Assembly: GCF_003254395.2 (NCBI RefSeq)
Contig: NC_037642.1
Coordinates: forward strand, 9,747,736-9,811,735
Source of the DNA: Apis mellifera
Taxonomy: Eukaryota > Arthropoda > Insecta > Hymenoptera > Apidae
Direction of reading: 5' to 3'
DNA length: 64,000 bases
Both the position numbers and the translations under genes were made by a program. The notes beneath the pieces are model-generated. The model searched no databases. It worked only from the letters and a program-made list of their open reading frames with translations, and had not been told where the DNA came from. This document shows, in pieces, positions 41,440 through 53,290 of this stretch (its first letter is position 1; every line of letters begins with the position of its first letter).

Positions 41440-41482
41440 GCTCGTTCGTTCGTTCGTTCGTTCGCTCGCTCGCTCGCTCGCT

Positions 41483-41513
<31 letters not shown>

Positions 41514-41529
41514 TCGTTTGTTCGTTCGT
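41440..41529. repeat. GTTC/GCTC tetranucleotide repeat
   Basis: About 22 units: a block of TTCG, then CTCG, then TTCG again, giving a symmetric composite. A minus-strand frame through it reads Asn-Glu-Arg-Thr repeats and is not a gene. Confidence 0.93.
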
Positions 41530-42640
41530 CCGGGCTCGGGCCCCACAGCCTCTCGCGGAAAACCCGTACGACGACACGATGAGTGGAGTGCCCACTACGG
41601 AGAAGTGCCTGCTACCAAGAGTCGTGATGAGATGTCCCCTTTTGCGTGTGAGAGAAGGGCTCCCACTCGCCAGCCTCTAGGGGGGTTCGCGGGGCCACCT
41701 AACCGACCGAACCCGGCTACCCTAACCATCCTCTCATTGGACGGGATCCGCCAATCGGCGCGCTCTCGCAATTCCATTGGATCACCTTCCCAATGGTTGA
41801 ACGGTCGTTCGGGGTTGTGCCGCGGTGCTCGCAGCCACGCCGTTGGTGAGAGCCCTCGCTTCTTCCGTTGTACGTCCGCCTATCGCGCGCTGATCCTCCC
41901 GATTCCCTGCCAGAGACCACCTCGGCTACCTAATCTAGCGGCGTCTCATGGCCACCGGCCTCGGGACCAGCCCACCTTTCTCCTCGCTTCCCTTTCTATT
42001 TCTCTTTCTCGATTCACCCATCTATCCTTGTCCCTTTCCTTCGTTTCGCCGTTTTCCGTTCGTCCTTGCGAAAATCTCCCCCTTGCTATTCTCCCACTCT
42101 CATTTCGCTCTTCTTTGCCCGGTATTTACGACGACTTTACCGACGACCAACCCGAACGTAGTAGTAGTACGTAACTGTAACCCATTGATGTCACGATGCT
42201 ACGCGTTCGATATCGCGTCGATGTCGCTACCTGCGTGTTCCATTTATTCTTCCTTCGTTCTCGCATCGGTTATGTTTACTTCTTGTTTCTATTTGTCGTT
42301 TCGCGAAAGATGGAACGATGATTAGTTTTCGTATTTAAACGAATCGAATATTTTCGGAATTTTCGAACGCAAGCTTATCTTGTTTTTGAACTAAATTCTA
42401 ATATTTAGTTCAAAAATTTTGATTTATAATAATTTGATTGAGAAATTAAAAAATTGTATATATATAATAAATAATATTTGAAAAAAATTATTCATTTTTT
42501 AATCATAAAATTCTTTTTCTGCTGCTAAGTGAAAAATTATATTATTTCGATTTATAGCATTAAGTGACATCTGTTGTCCTCTTTTTGAACAAAATATCAT
42601 GCTCAAAATTTCTCTATTTTAAGTACATTTGTCGATTGAA

Positions 42641-44544
42641 ATGATGACGGGTGGATTGTTTCGTGTTTGTAAAACATTTACAAATTGTATAAAAAATATC
42701 AATGTAACCAATAATGGTAGTTTCCCGCAAAATATTTTCCAAAAATATTTTTTATAAAACGATTATTCATGATTATACGTTTTGCTTATATAACCTAAAA
42801 AAAATTTTTCTTTTCTTATATATAGTTTTGTTCGTTCTTGATTTGAAAAGTATTTAGATTAGATTAAATTTTTATATTGTTATACAATCGATAAATAAAT
42901 TATAAATATATATCATTTTCAGCTATCTCTGGTAATTTATTGTTATTACAAAATGTATCGTTAAAAAGTACAAGAAATGCCAGTTTTTTAAATAAAAGTA
43001 TGTAAATTTTGTTTTCTTTATTTGAAAAAGTATTTATTAAATTTTAAGGAAATTCTTAAATAATCTTCGATATATTGCTCGTTAGGATCGGCTTCTGAAT
43101 TATGGAAATCTGTCATAAGTGTCAGTAATGCTGGCAAAAGAAGAGGAAGAGGAAGGACTGCTTCGAAAGCAAAAGATTTAAACAAAACTCAAAAAATTGG
43201 CTTTGGAAAAATACCTATAATATTTCCAGGATTTAATAGTAATATTATACTTGGTGATACGACGCTACAACAAAGGCCTTTTACGGAACAAGAAAAATTA
43301 AATTATATTCAAGAACAAGAAACAAAAAATTTGATATCAACAACGAAACGAAACAAACTTCATCCTTTACTACGAGGATGGAGTGGAGGTCAGCCAGGTG
43401 GAAGAAGACTTGGACCACCTTCTTCTGATGGTTTGTTATAAAAAATTATTTAATATATATATTTATACATATATATTTATACGTGTTAATAACAATATAT
43501 GGCATTACATTTGTATCATTTCAGAGTCATTTAAAGGATTTGAAACTTGGATTTTATATTGCAATCATACATCCATTATGACAAGTAACATGGGTCGTAC
43601 AAAACGTTGTCGTCTGCTTGTTATTACTGGAAATAGGAAAGGCTTAGCTGGTTTTGTAATGCTAAGTGGAAGTGAATTTAAATCAACCGTAAATGCAGCT
43701 AAGGTTAAAGCGGGTCAAAGATTAATATATGTTGAAAGACATAATGATCATACAGGTAGATAATTTTATTGTGAATATTATGTATATTATTGATTTAAAA
43801 ACTTTAAATAATATAATATAATTATAAAATATATTTTTTTTTTTTAGTACTCCATGATTTTTTTTCACAATTTGGAAATACAAAAATATTTGTAGAACAA
43901 AGGCCTAAAGGTCATGGACTCCAATGTCATCGAGTTATTAGAACGTGTTGTGAAGCAGTTGGTATTACAGATTTGTTTGCTAAAATTGAAGGATCTAATA
44001 ATGTTTCTTCTATTGTAAAAGCTTTCTTTATTGGTTTATTACAACAGGTATGTTAATAATTTATAATTAGTGATAAAAATTACAATTTTGATCTAAATGA
44101 ATTATATGTCATAAAAATTCTACGACATAATATTATTTTCTATTATGTAAATTCTAGAAAACGTACGATCAAATAGTAAAGGAAAAAGGATTGCATTTAG
44201 TTGAAATGAGAAAGGAAAATAATTATTTTCCTACAGTTCTTGCTTCACCTACAGTAGTTCGTGATTCTTCAGAAATTTCACCAACTGAAACATTAGATTT
44301 CAAAAACTATGTAATGAACGGAAGAATTCCTTTAAGAAAAAAAGTTCGATTACCATTTTACACAAAATTGCCTTCATGGTTAATTCATTTGCGTAAACAA
44401 GAACGTCATAGAGATCAAGATAAAGTTATAATTAGATTAAGGGCCGAATATGGTGATATTTGCAGCTTTTTAACTGAGAAATATCCAGAAGCAAGACCTT
44501 CTAAGTGGAGGAAACATGACAAAAAAAAGGAAGAAACCACTTGA
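42641..44544 (+). CDS. mRpS5: Mitochondrial 28S ribosomal protein S5 (uS5m)
   Basis: Six exons join in frame: 42641-42716, 42923-42997, 43086-43430, 43525-43755, 43848-44047 and 44158-44544 (TGA), giving 437 residues, close to the roughly 430 of human MRPS5. The start MMTGGLFRVCKTFTNCIKNI is basic and hydroxylated with no acidic residue, as expected of a mitochondrial targeting peptide. Residues about 85-100 hold the metazoan GKRRGRGR segment. The S5 RNA-binding domain starts about residue 195 (LLVITGNRKGLAGF) and runs to the RPKGHGLQCHR and GSNNVSSIVKAFFIGL segments of the S5 C-terminal fold. A mitochondrial extension follows (KGLHLVEMRKE onward) with a basic end. It is a small-subunit protein near the mRNA entry channel and decoding site. 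Possible AATAAA signals lie at 44618 and 44688. Confidence 0.96.
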
Positions 44545-44899
44545 ATGTAATATTTTTATGATAAAATAGATAATTTTATTAAAGATATAATTTTGTGTTT
44601 AATATTCAATTAATAATAATAAATCTAATTGAAAATCAAATATAAAATTTTATTTATAATTATTTAAAAATCATTATTTATTGCTGAAATAAATTTTTGT
44701 TTGCTAAAATTCTATTGCTACGCTAATATCAAGAATCTCATGTTAAAACATTCATATTATACATTAAGATACGCAATTTTAATCGCCGTCTTAAAAATAC
44801 ATTGTAATTTTGGAAGAAAAATGATGAATATATGTGTAATTGACATCCTATACTTTGTGAGTTTCATGCGCCAAAACGAAGTATAGACAAAAAAAGAAA

Positions 44900-45295
44900 T
44901 AGTGAAAAAGGATATATAGAATACAAATATTAAAATCAGCGTCATCTTCAGAATATCACAAATGGGACTCATAAAGCAATGAAAAAGATAATTGAAAAAG
45001 GATAAACAGAATCAGAATTAATCGCTAGTACCATCTCTTGGATATTTTTAAAAATAATTATTTAAATAAATATCTTTGATATTCAAAAGATGGCACTAGC
45101 GATTAATTCCTATTCTATCTTATTTTGTATTTAGAGATGTTTTTAACACTCAAGAGATGGTACTAACTGTCAATTCTAACTCTATCTTTTTCTTTTTTTT
45201 ATGTTTTCTATTCTTTCTTTATTTGTTTCATTTGCAATATTCTAAAGATGGCGCTCATTTCAATATTTTTATCTTATCTTTGTCTTTCTCCATCT
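44900..45295. repeat. Nested inverted and direct repeat complex, possible MITE or foldback element
   Basis: The best inverted pair is 45014-45045 against 45079-45110 (core tagtaccatctctt opposite aagatggcactag, then gattaatt), with a loop of about 33 bases. Degenerate further copies lie at 44938-44954 (reverse), 45151-45176 (forward) and 45236-45260 (forward), each around GATG(G/A)(C/T)(A/G)CT. Flanks of reverse copies (AAAAAGGATA) mirror flanks of forward copies (TATCTT..). Copies are diverged. Confidence 0.7.
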
Positions 45296-45510
45296 TACAT
45301 CCTCTTCTTGTCATTTGCAAGATTTATGCGCCTAAGAAATGATTTCGATATTTGATTTACTTTATCTTTTTCTTACCTATTGATTAAAAATCTTAATAAA
45401 ATCTATTTAACTCGATTTTTATATGTTTTTAAATTTTAATATTTCTTAGAAATGATATTATATTTCAAGTTAAAAAAAAATAATTTTATTTTCGTATTAT
45501 CATATACATC

Positions 45511-45515
<5 letters not shown>

Positions 45516-45580
<65 letters not shown>

Positions 45581-45591
45581 TATATATATAA
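45516..45591. repeat. TA dinucleotide microsatellite
   Basis: About 35 TA units with one small interruption, between mRpS5 and GPR143. Confidence 0.95.
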
Positions 45592-45970
45592 ATTTATTTT
45601 TCTATTTGCTATATAATTTTAAATAAAATTTGTACAAAAAATGTACAAAAATAACAAAAATAAGAAAATTCTATATCTTATCTGTGATCAAATTCTCTTT
45701 AAAACAAAGTTAGATATGGCGTACAAATAAATATGCCGGAAACCTCGTACGGTTTCGTTTTAAGATAAAAATGAACAAAGTTTTATTAATGATTCTTTAC
45801 AAAGATATTTTAAAAAGAACTTTTAAATAAAAGTGGATTGTTTAATTCTTATTTTAAAAATTCAATGTATAAAATTAGTTGTAAAATAAGTAATATCTTA
45901 TCGAATATTATTTTTTCTTTACTATATATATTCAGTTGATTTTTAAGAATTTAATTTCTATACATATAAC

Positions 45971-47398
45971 ATGGCTGATCCAACAATACAAACATTCTGT
46001 TGTCATCATTCCAACAGAACCGATATGGCAATCGTAATAATGCAAGAATTCAATACAGATGTGTATAATATTGTATGTATGCTTTCTTCTTCTATAGGTA
46101 TTTTAGGTGCAGTATATCAGGTAAGTAAAATTTTAATAAAATGTGATAAAATATTGATGAAGTTCTATTTATAGATATTGCCAAGAGAAACATCTAATCT
46201 TCCTCATAGATGGCAAAACTTCTCTGCATGTAGAGGAAGAGAAATCATCATATGGCTTGCAATTGCAGATCTCTTAGCGTCATTAGGTAATTATGTCTAT
46301 CTTTTAACATAGATTAAAAATAAAACAAATAACTTTCTTTAATTCAATTCTAAACATTATTTAGGTGTATTTATTAGATCAGCATTGTGGGTAAATTTTA
46401 AATCTATAATGCCAATGGAAGATGATACTTCAAGTGTTGTTTTTTGTGCACTTTCATCGGTAAAATAATTATATTAAATGATTCATTATATTAATAATTT
46501 AGATTGTTTTAATCATTTTTTGTATTCATATAAAAAGTTTTTTTTTAGGCATGGACACAGTATTTTTACATGGCAACATGGATTTGGACACTTTGCTATG
46601 CCATTGATATGAAATTATTATTAGGAGATCGATCTGGACATCCTATTTGTTACCATATCTTTGCTTGGATATGTCCAGCAATTTTGACTACATTTGGTTT
46701 AACAATTTTATATGTACCAGATGCTAAGTTAGTCAATTTGATTATAAATAGATCATTATGTCTTTAGAATATTATAAAACTTTTTTTTTCAGTTGTCATA
46801 ATTTAACATCATTATCCACTGCTATTTTACGTATTTTACCAAATTATTGTGCTACTTATGTGCTATTAGCTGTGGTCATGATAGTTAATCCTCTTTTATA
46901 TTTTGGATCAACCCGAGATCTTCAAACTGCTGTTACATGCAGTCTAGCGCAAATAACAGGAAGAGAAAGAAAATTGGTACAAGCAATAAAGCTTAAATTT
47001 GCATTGACTAATTTTGTATATTATGTGTGTTGGTTACCAAATTTAATTAATGGAATTTTATTATGGACTTTGTGGTTTCAATTACCAATCAAAGCTATCA
47101 TTATTCTTTGGTACATAATGGTATGTATACTTTTTAAAAATAATGTAATATAATTTAATTTATATCTTATTTTCAGGCTGTTACAAATCCACTTCAAGCA
47201 TTTTTTAATGCTCTTGTTTACAAGAGATGGGGTAAAAGAGAAAAATTTCGACTAGAATGCTGTCAGAAATTAGGGAATTTTAATTTAAATCAGATTTCAA
47301 AAGGAGATACAAATATATTGTCAGAATCGTCGCCTTTATTAGATCCGAAATTTGGATGTCCCCCTCATACAAGTATTAATGGGTCTTCCTCATTCTAA
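45971..47398 (+). CDS. GPR143: GPR143/OA1-type G-protein-coupled receptor
   Basis: Six exons join in frame: 45971-46120, 46175-46286, 46365-46459, 46549-46727, 46793-47120 and 47177-47398 (TAA), giving 361 residues. The start MADPTIQTFCC parallels the MASPRLGTFCC of human GPR143. Further matches are the segment LGVFIRSALW, the FCA..SAW.Q..Y...W...CYA.D region of helices 3-4, YHIFAW, the NPLLYFGSTR end of helix 5, and the C.WLPNLIN helix 6 motif. Seven hydrophobic helices are visible. An NRT glycosylation site lies in the N-terminal region. In vertebrates this receptor sits in melanosome and lysosome membranes and is mutated in ocular albinism type 1. The C tail holds ESSPLL, an ExxxLL sorting signal. 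The assignment is firm; the ligand in insects is not shown by the sequence. Confidence 0.95.
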
Positions 47399-49747
47399 GA
47401 ACTGTGATCTCTTTTATATTAATAAAAATAATCTACTGCCTTATATCATTTTTAAAAAAATTATATTTTTAATAATTTTTTAAGCTTTGAAAAGATAACG
47501 TGCTCAATCGCTCATTTATATTTATATTAAAATCATTTAACCGGGAAAATATAAAAGAGCTTATTATTTATGTAGAAAATTATTGTATATAGAAAATTAT
47601 TTTTTTTTTACATACATAAAAGATTTTTATTCTAGAGATTAATATAGTAATAAAAAGCTTTATGAAAAATTAATTTGTTGATTGTTATAAATGTTAAAAG
47701 ATTTATATTTTTATTACATAAGCAGAATATGTATAATGATAAAGTATTATCATAAAAATGATAAAGTATTATCATTTTTCCAATATAATTTCAATTTTAT
47801 ATTTTATTATATATCATTTTTATATAGTTTTTTGTATTTAATATAAGTAAATTAAAAATTGTTAAACATTATTAAATTTTATATGAATTTATTATATAAT
47901 TCAATTCAATAAATAAAAAACAATAATTTATCGATCATATTTTTTATTATAATTAACAAAAAATATTTTTTAAAAAATACATCTTAGAAAATAAAATTGC
48001 GTATAGAATTTTCAAAACAAATATTTTACATTTTTTTTTATTAACAGATTTTATTTATACAACAACCCTTTTTGTTTTAATAAAAAAATTTTATATACAT
48101 CACTATTAACAAATGATCAAATTCTCGTATTTTTAAAGATTTACATAGTCATTAAAGAATAGCAAGATGGTTTTTCGAGTTGTATTTATGTATAGCACCA
48201 AACATCTATGCAAATATATGAAATATATTGTAATTAATTAGAAAATTTGTTCGTTTATATTAATCCATTAAACTTGAATATCTATTAAATATATAAAAAT
48301 GTAATATTTTCATATTTTTTAAAAATGTAAATTATTATACGAGTATAAATTGCCAAAATATTATAATACATATGCGCAGATAAAATTAAGCTATTTTTAA
48401 AATTATTGTTTTTTCGCTTTTACATAGAAAGGAACTAACGTGCACCATTAATCAATCGACTAACATTTTAAGAACATTAATCCTAACATTTTTCGTATTA
48501 TTTAAATCTTTTTTTTTTTTTAATACATTATTATAGCAATTGTTTATTTTTTTCATATTTTTTTTTTAAAAATAGATTGATTTTAATAAAATAATTTTCA
48601 TATAATATTATTTGAATATCCAGTAATAATTCTAATTAGATAACTAATCCTATCAAATAAGACTGATCATTTATAAACATTTTTCAATTATATATAATAA
48701 TAAACTAATGTTTTTTATAATTATTTAAAAATTTTATAAATAAATACTGCCAAGTAAGCTAATATCTAATATAATAAATTTAAATCTAATAAAATTCACA
48801 CAATAATTATTGTTACAAAAAAATTGTTAAAAAATAATTTGTAATTCAAAATTTAATTTGTAAAAATCTACAATTTCGTTGTTATTCATCCGATTCGTCA
48901 TTGTTTTTTTAATATCTAAACTAGATTTCATTCGTTGATTTTTAAAATTTCTATTGCACCTTAATCACATTTCATTATAATACATGCAAAATGCTTTTCT
49001 TTTTTTAATTTTACATCTAAATTGAAAATGAGAGAAGCATAAAATTTATCGAACTGCAAAAATTCTTGGCAGTTAAATTATTGAAGAAAATAATATGTCA
49101 TATTAAGCGCAAAATAATATGTTTTGTACATTCTAATATAGTTCTTTAAAAGTACAATCGTATCTTACAAATAGAAACAAATACTTTTATAATCTCATAA
49201 ATATTAAAAAGAGTTAAAGCACTTGAAAATTATTGTTTCCGTTTGTATATACATACTTCATTATTATGCTTTAAATAAACGGAAAAATTTTATATATTTA
49301 TCGTTTAACATCATTTGTTTTGTTTTTTGCCTTAATCTTTTTATAATTTTTATAAAATCTAAAATTATTGAATCTTGATTATAAATTTAAAACATTATTT
49401 TTAAAGAAAATCTATTATAAATATAGAAAATACACCATTCGTAACAGTACGAAAATAATAATTAATTTTGCAATAAATTTAACATTAAATACATATAATA
49501 GACAAATAATAAATACATAAAAATTCATAAATATAAACTTATGTTTTTTATAATTATAAAATTTAATAATTTATTTTTATTTTTATTCAATTTGGCACTT
49601 TAGTGGAATTCGCGGTTCATTTTATAAAAAATTAAAAAAATCGTACAGTATTAAACAAAATATTCAGCTTAAAGTACTTAAAAATACAAAGTATATTACG
49701 CAAAAAGAAAAAAAAAATTGATATTGATATTGATATAGTGTTTGTTA
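47399..49747. other. Spacer between convergent GPR143 and AKAP10 ends
   Basis: Very AT-rich sequence containing the 3' UTRs of both genes. A near-palindrome, tgataaagtattatca, occurs twice at 47738-47753 and 47760-47775. I see no gene. Confidence 0.6.
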
Positions 49748-52268
49748 TCAAGATGAAAAATTTGAAGCTCCTAGAGTCAAAGAAGTGATCTCACGAATGA
49801 TCATTTCAGCAATCTTCCATGCTAACTCTTCTTTGGCCTAATTATATTGATTTATATAATTTTAATTTAAAAAAAATTACAAATTGTATTAAATATTGGA
49901 TATATATTATTGATAAATATGATAATTACCTTATCTTGCTCCATATTTACAAATCTTTTTACAGCACGTGTTAATCGAGATTCTAAAATTGTTTTAAACG
50001 ATTATTATCATTTACATTTTATAGAAAACTAAATTTAAATAACTCACCATATTTTCTTTGAGGATCGGGCTCTATTTCAGTAATGAATCTTCCTAAATCA
50101 TCAATATAACCGACGCTCAAACTATAAAATATAAAATAAATAAAATATATCTTGAAATGTTCATTGAATAAAATTATTAATTCATTTTATAATTACCTAT
50201 ATTTATTACGTTTCCATAAAGAATCTGGATCATAAAGTTGTCTAGTATCAATGTTCATGCTATTGGTAATATTTCTTTTGTTATTATTTAATCTATTTCC
50301 ATCATTCCCTGCCTGCAGGGTATTTTGCATATTAATACTAACAGAACTGACTTCACTACTACAATCAGAACCTGCAATTTTTTTAAAATATTTTAAATGA
50401 CAATTTTATTTTTATGATATTATCATTTGCACAATACAAACCTGCTCTTTTTAATCTAGGATGTAAATTTGAACATGGACTGCTTTGTATAGCACTAATC
50501 AATTCTGATAAATATTTGTAATATAACTGAGATGATAAGAAAGTAGGTAGATAATACTGAAAAAAATCTTTTGTTATCTAAAGTCAAGATCACTGAATCT
50601 TATCAATACAATTTCATAATAATATTTTATCTCATATTGAAATATTATGTTTACCTTATTCAAAAAATTATATACAATTTTACAAGGTTTATCAAAACAA
50701 TCGGGTTGTGGTCCCTCTCCATCTTCGCGACAAATATTCTGCTCAACTTGGAAACGAATTTTATCGCTAAAACCAAGAGGCATCGTTGCTTGTAAACTAA
50801 AATACCTATGATATATAAAATACAATGATAACATCAATAATATTGAAATATATTATTTACTATTAATTTATTTAAAAATTTATAAAAACATCATTTAAAA
50901 AAGTACTTGTCATAAATAATTAGAGCATCAGTTTGTGCCTCCTCTGGATCTATACCATTCTTCTTTTCTAATAAATTTTGTTTATAACTTATAGCTGACA
51001 TCCAGAAATCTAATAATTCACGTTTGTTTTCAACTTCCATAAATTCCATAAAGTAAAAAAATGCAGTTTCATTATACAATATATCTGCTAATTGTACATT
51101 GCCACTTGTAAGAACATCAATCTGATGTTTGCAATGAAATTCACTTCGTAAGAAGTCATTAATGTATCTAAAAAAAAAAAATATTAAATATAAATTTTAA
51201 AAATAAATATTCTAAATATTTTTAAATTCTTATACTCACTCAGTTTCTAATATTTGATATATAATCTTCTGAACAGCTGATAGGCACTGTAACATAGGCT
51301 CAATATTTTCTAAAGTAAGAACTTCTTCCATTTTTTTTTTCAAATCTTCAGGGATTTTATTTGTACCCAAAGTATCCTTAATAATATATCTTTTATGAAT
51401 TCTTAATGCATCTTGTCTGATGGTCATATCTTTCCTTCTACAATCGTGATTTGATTGTCGTATGTTGCTTATTGTTTGACTAGTCTTTGGCATATCATTG
51501 CAATTTGATTTCATATTATTTATTTCAGTATTTACATGTTCATTAAATAGTAGATTCTTATTCTCAAAATTATTTATATTATTCTGTGTCATATCACACT
51601 GAAAATTTTTATTGTTGTCTATCGAATTGGCAATATTATTTGAATTTTTTATACAATTTAAACATTCAATATTTTCCATTTTTGCTTTTAATACATTAAA
51701 TGAACTGCACAAACATTCTACTTCCAACCAAAACTTTATAAGTGCAATGCAGTTCTGTGTTTCCATAAATTGAATGAAATAACCTAGAGCACCTTTGTCT
51801 GCAAGTATCTGTGGAAGTGTCTTAGAAAGCTGAGAATTGAACGAGCATGTTTCTTTCGTTTTACCATTAAGAATTTCATCTTCTTGTTCCTCCTCAAGAC
51901 TGTACAATGCACCTGTTGGTGTCTGAATTGATGATGAACCACTATTGAATACATCTCCAAATAATTTCCCAGAGCTTGATTTTGTGGGTGAAGTTTGTAA
52001 AGATCTGGGCCTGTCTTTTTGTCCTATAATTATCAATAAATGCTTTTTAACTCTAATAAATAATATATGATAAAAAAATACACTTGCTTTAATTTTTCAA
52101 TAATCACACATATAGGAACACAAAATTTAAGAAACAAAACAGACATAAATATTTTGCATTTAGGTTAACTACGATGCAATTAAATATTCCTTTCTTAAAT
52201 GAAATATCAACAAATAATCATAAATGAATAAAAAATTATTTACCAGGCTTTTTAAAAAATTGGAACAT
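49748..52268 (-). CDS. AKAP10: A-kinase anchor protein 10 (D-AKAP2), dual RGS domains
   Basis: Nine exons join in frame in transcript order: 52268-52244, 52023-51240, 51167-50907, 50805-50655, 50556-50442, 50371-50197, 50121-50048, 49982-49930 and 49837-49748 (TGA), giving 575 residues (human about 662). The first RGS domain starts near residue 75 (SKTLPQILADKGALGYFIQF) and is split by a long Asn-rich insertion before RQDALRIHKRYI; the second spans about 280-430 (DILYNETAFFYFMEFME, DKYFSLQATMPLGF, NICREDGEGPQPDCF, LYYKYLSEL). The segment SVGYIDDLGRFITEIEPDP matches the conserved region before the C terminus. The last exon encodes AKEELAWKIAEMIIREI, the amphipathic helix that binds PKA regulatory subunits. 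It tethers PKA, with membranes and Rab GTPases in vertebrates. The start MFQFFKKPG resembles the MSFFRRKVKG start of the human protein. One junction was chosen by homology: the acceptor CATAG before GTATTTTAG restores DKYFSLQA. Confidence 0.95.
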
Positions 52269-53290
52269 TGTTTACGTCACAACGAAACATGATAAGCGAT
52301 GCAATATAATATTCAAACGTATATAATAATGTTTTAACCCTGACGCAAACCTCTTCCTATAGTAAGCGAAAATTATGCGTGGGTTCCTTTCAAACACGAT
52401 ATCGAGCACTGAATTAAGAAAATAACACGGTGAACTTCCCTGATTGTATAAAACAACACCTGACATTTCAATAAACTCTCATTAATGTCATCGTAATTCC
52501 ATTCAGGATCTTTATATCGATATCTATGCAAGCATATTCGCGACATTTGTCGATTCGTTGTTAGAAGATTTAAAAAACGATCGTGAATCAAAACATAAAA
52601 AGACGCATCAATGACATCGAAATTGCGTAATCATCCATTTTTATTTCTACTATAATTCTAACGATGCTGCCATGTTGTTGATTCGTAGAAAGTTTATATT
52701 CATCGGTCACGATTATTCCATGCGATTTCATAATAATGAATGAAGTCAGAAAATTCGCACATATAATTATCAGTAATAAATTATTATAATAAACTGTAGT
52801 TTAACTATGTTGTTCATAATTTAACTAATATATTATTCACATATTTTTGTTTTTTTTCAAGATATGAAAATAATTTTGACAAAAACAATGTTATATGATT
52901 GATATAAAGTCATATCATCCGCTATTAGACGATCTTTACCTTTTTGCTATTCTTTATCCGTCTGTATCGTTCCCGTGTTAAATTTCGAGGAACGTTTAAT
53001 GTTTTAATATTTAAATCAGAATTATTTTACATCGATTCTCGTACGTGCTCGCGTTCCGTGTATATCGGTACACGATGAGGCCAATGTCCGGCCACTGTGC
53101 TCGAGGCTCTCATGACCGTTCAACGACAAAGAATACCGGTTTCTTGATGTACTGACCACTATATCAAGGTAGAGCATCGGTATAACGTCGACTTTTCAGA
53201 CGGACCTTGGTCAGTCTGAATTCTGTCGACGATCCTCGTACATTTTTCCATAGTTTTGTGGCCTATCGAAGCAAATCAGTCCACTTTATC
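52269..53290. other. Divergent promoter region of AKAP10 and the first secreted-protein gene
   Basis: About 1 kb between divergent start codons. The part at 53030-53290 is GC-richer and contains TTGGTCAGTCTG at 53207-53218, which fits an insect initiator (TCAGT). Both promoters should lie here. No gene is supported. Confidence 0.5.

Larger units (their letters stand above)
40101..42640. other. Shared upstream region of scro (-) and mRpS5 (+)
   Basis: This interval separates two divergent start codons. It must contain the scro 5' UTR, its promoter and any upstream exon, plus the mRpS5 promoter. It is GC-rich from 40600 to 42250 and includes tetranucleotide repeats at 41259-41361 and 41440-41529. 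The open frames here read repeats or GC-rich sequence and are not supported as genes. Confidence 0.6.
44545..45970. other. Spacer between mRpS5 and GPR143 with nested inverted repeat
   Basis: Contains the mRpS5 3' UTR, a repeat complex at about 44900-45295, a TA microsatellite at 45516-45591 and, further on, the GPR143 5' region. No coding region is supported. Confidence 0.6.

Noticed and set aside
41179..41595. Frame of 138 codons with Asn-Glu-Arg-Thr and Ser-Ile-His-Pro repeats
   Set aside because: It is only tetranucleotide repeats read through; other frames across the same repeats are equally open.
50571..50795. Plus-strand frame opposite AKAP10
   Set aside because: It is antisense to AKAP10 exon 4 and its adjoining intron and has no independent features.
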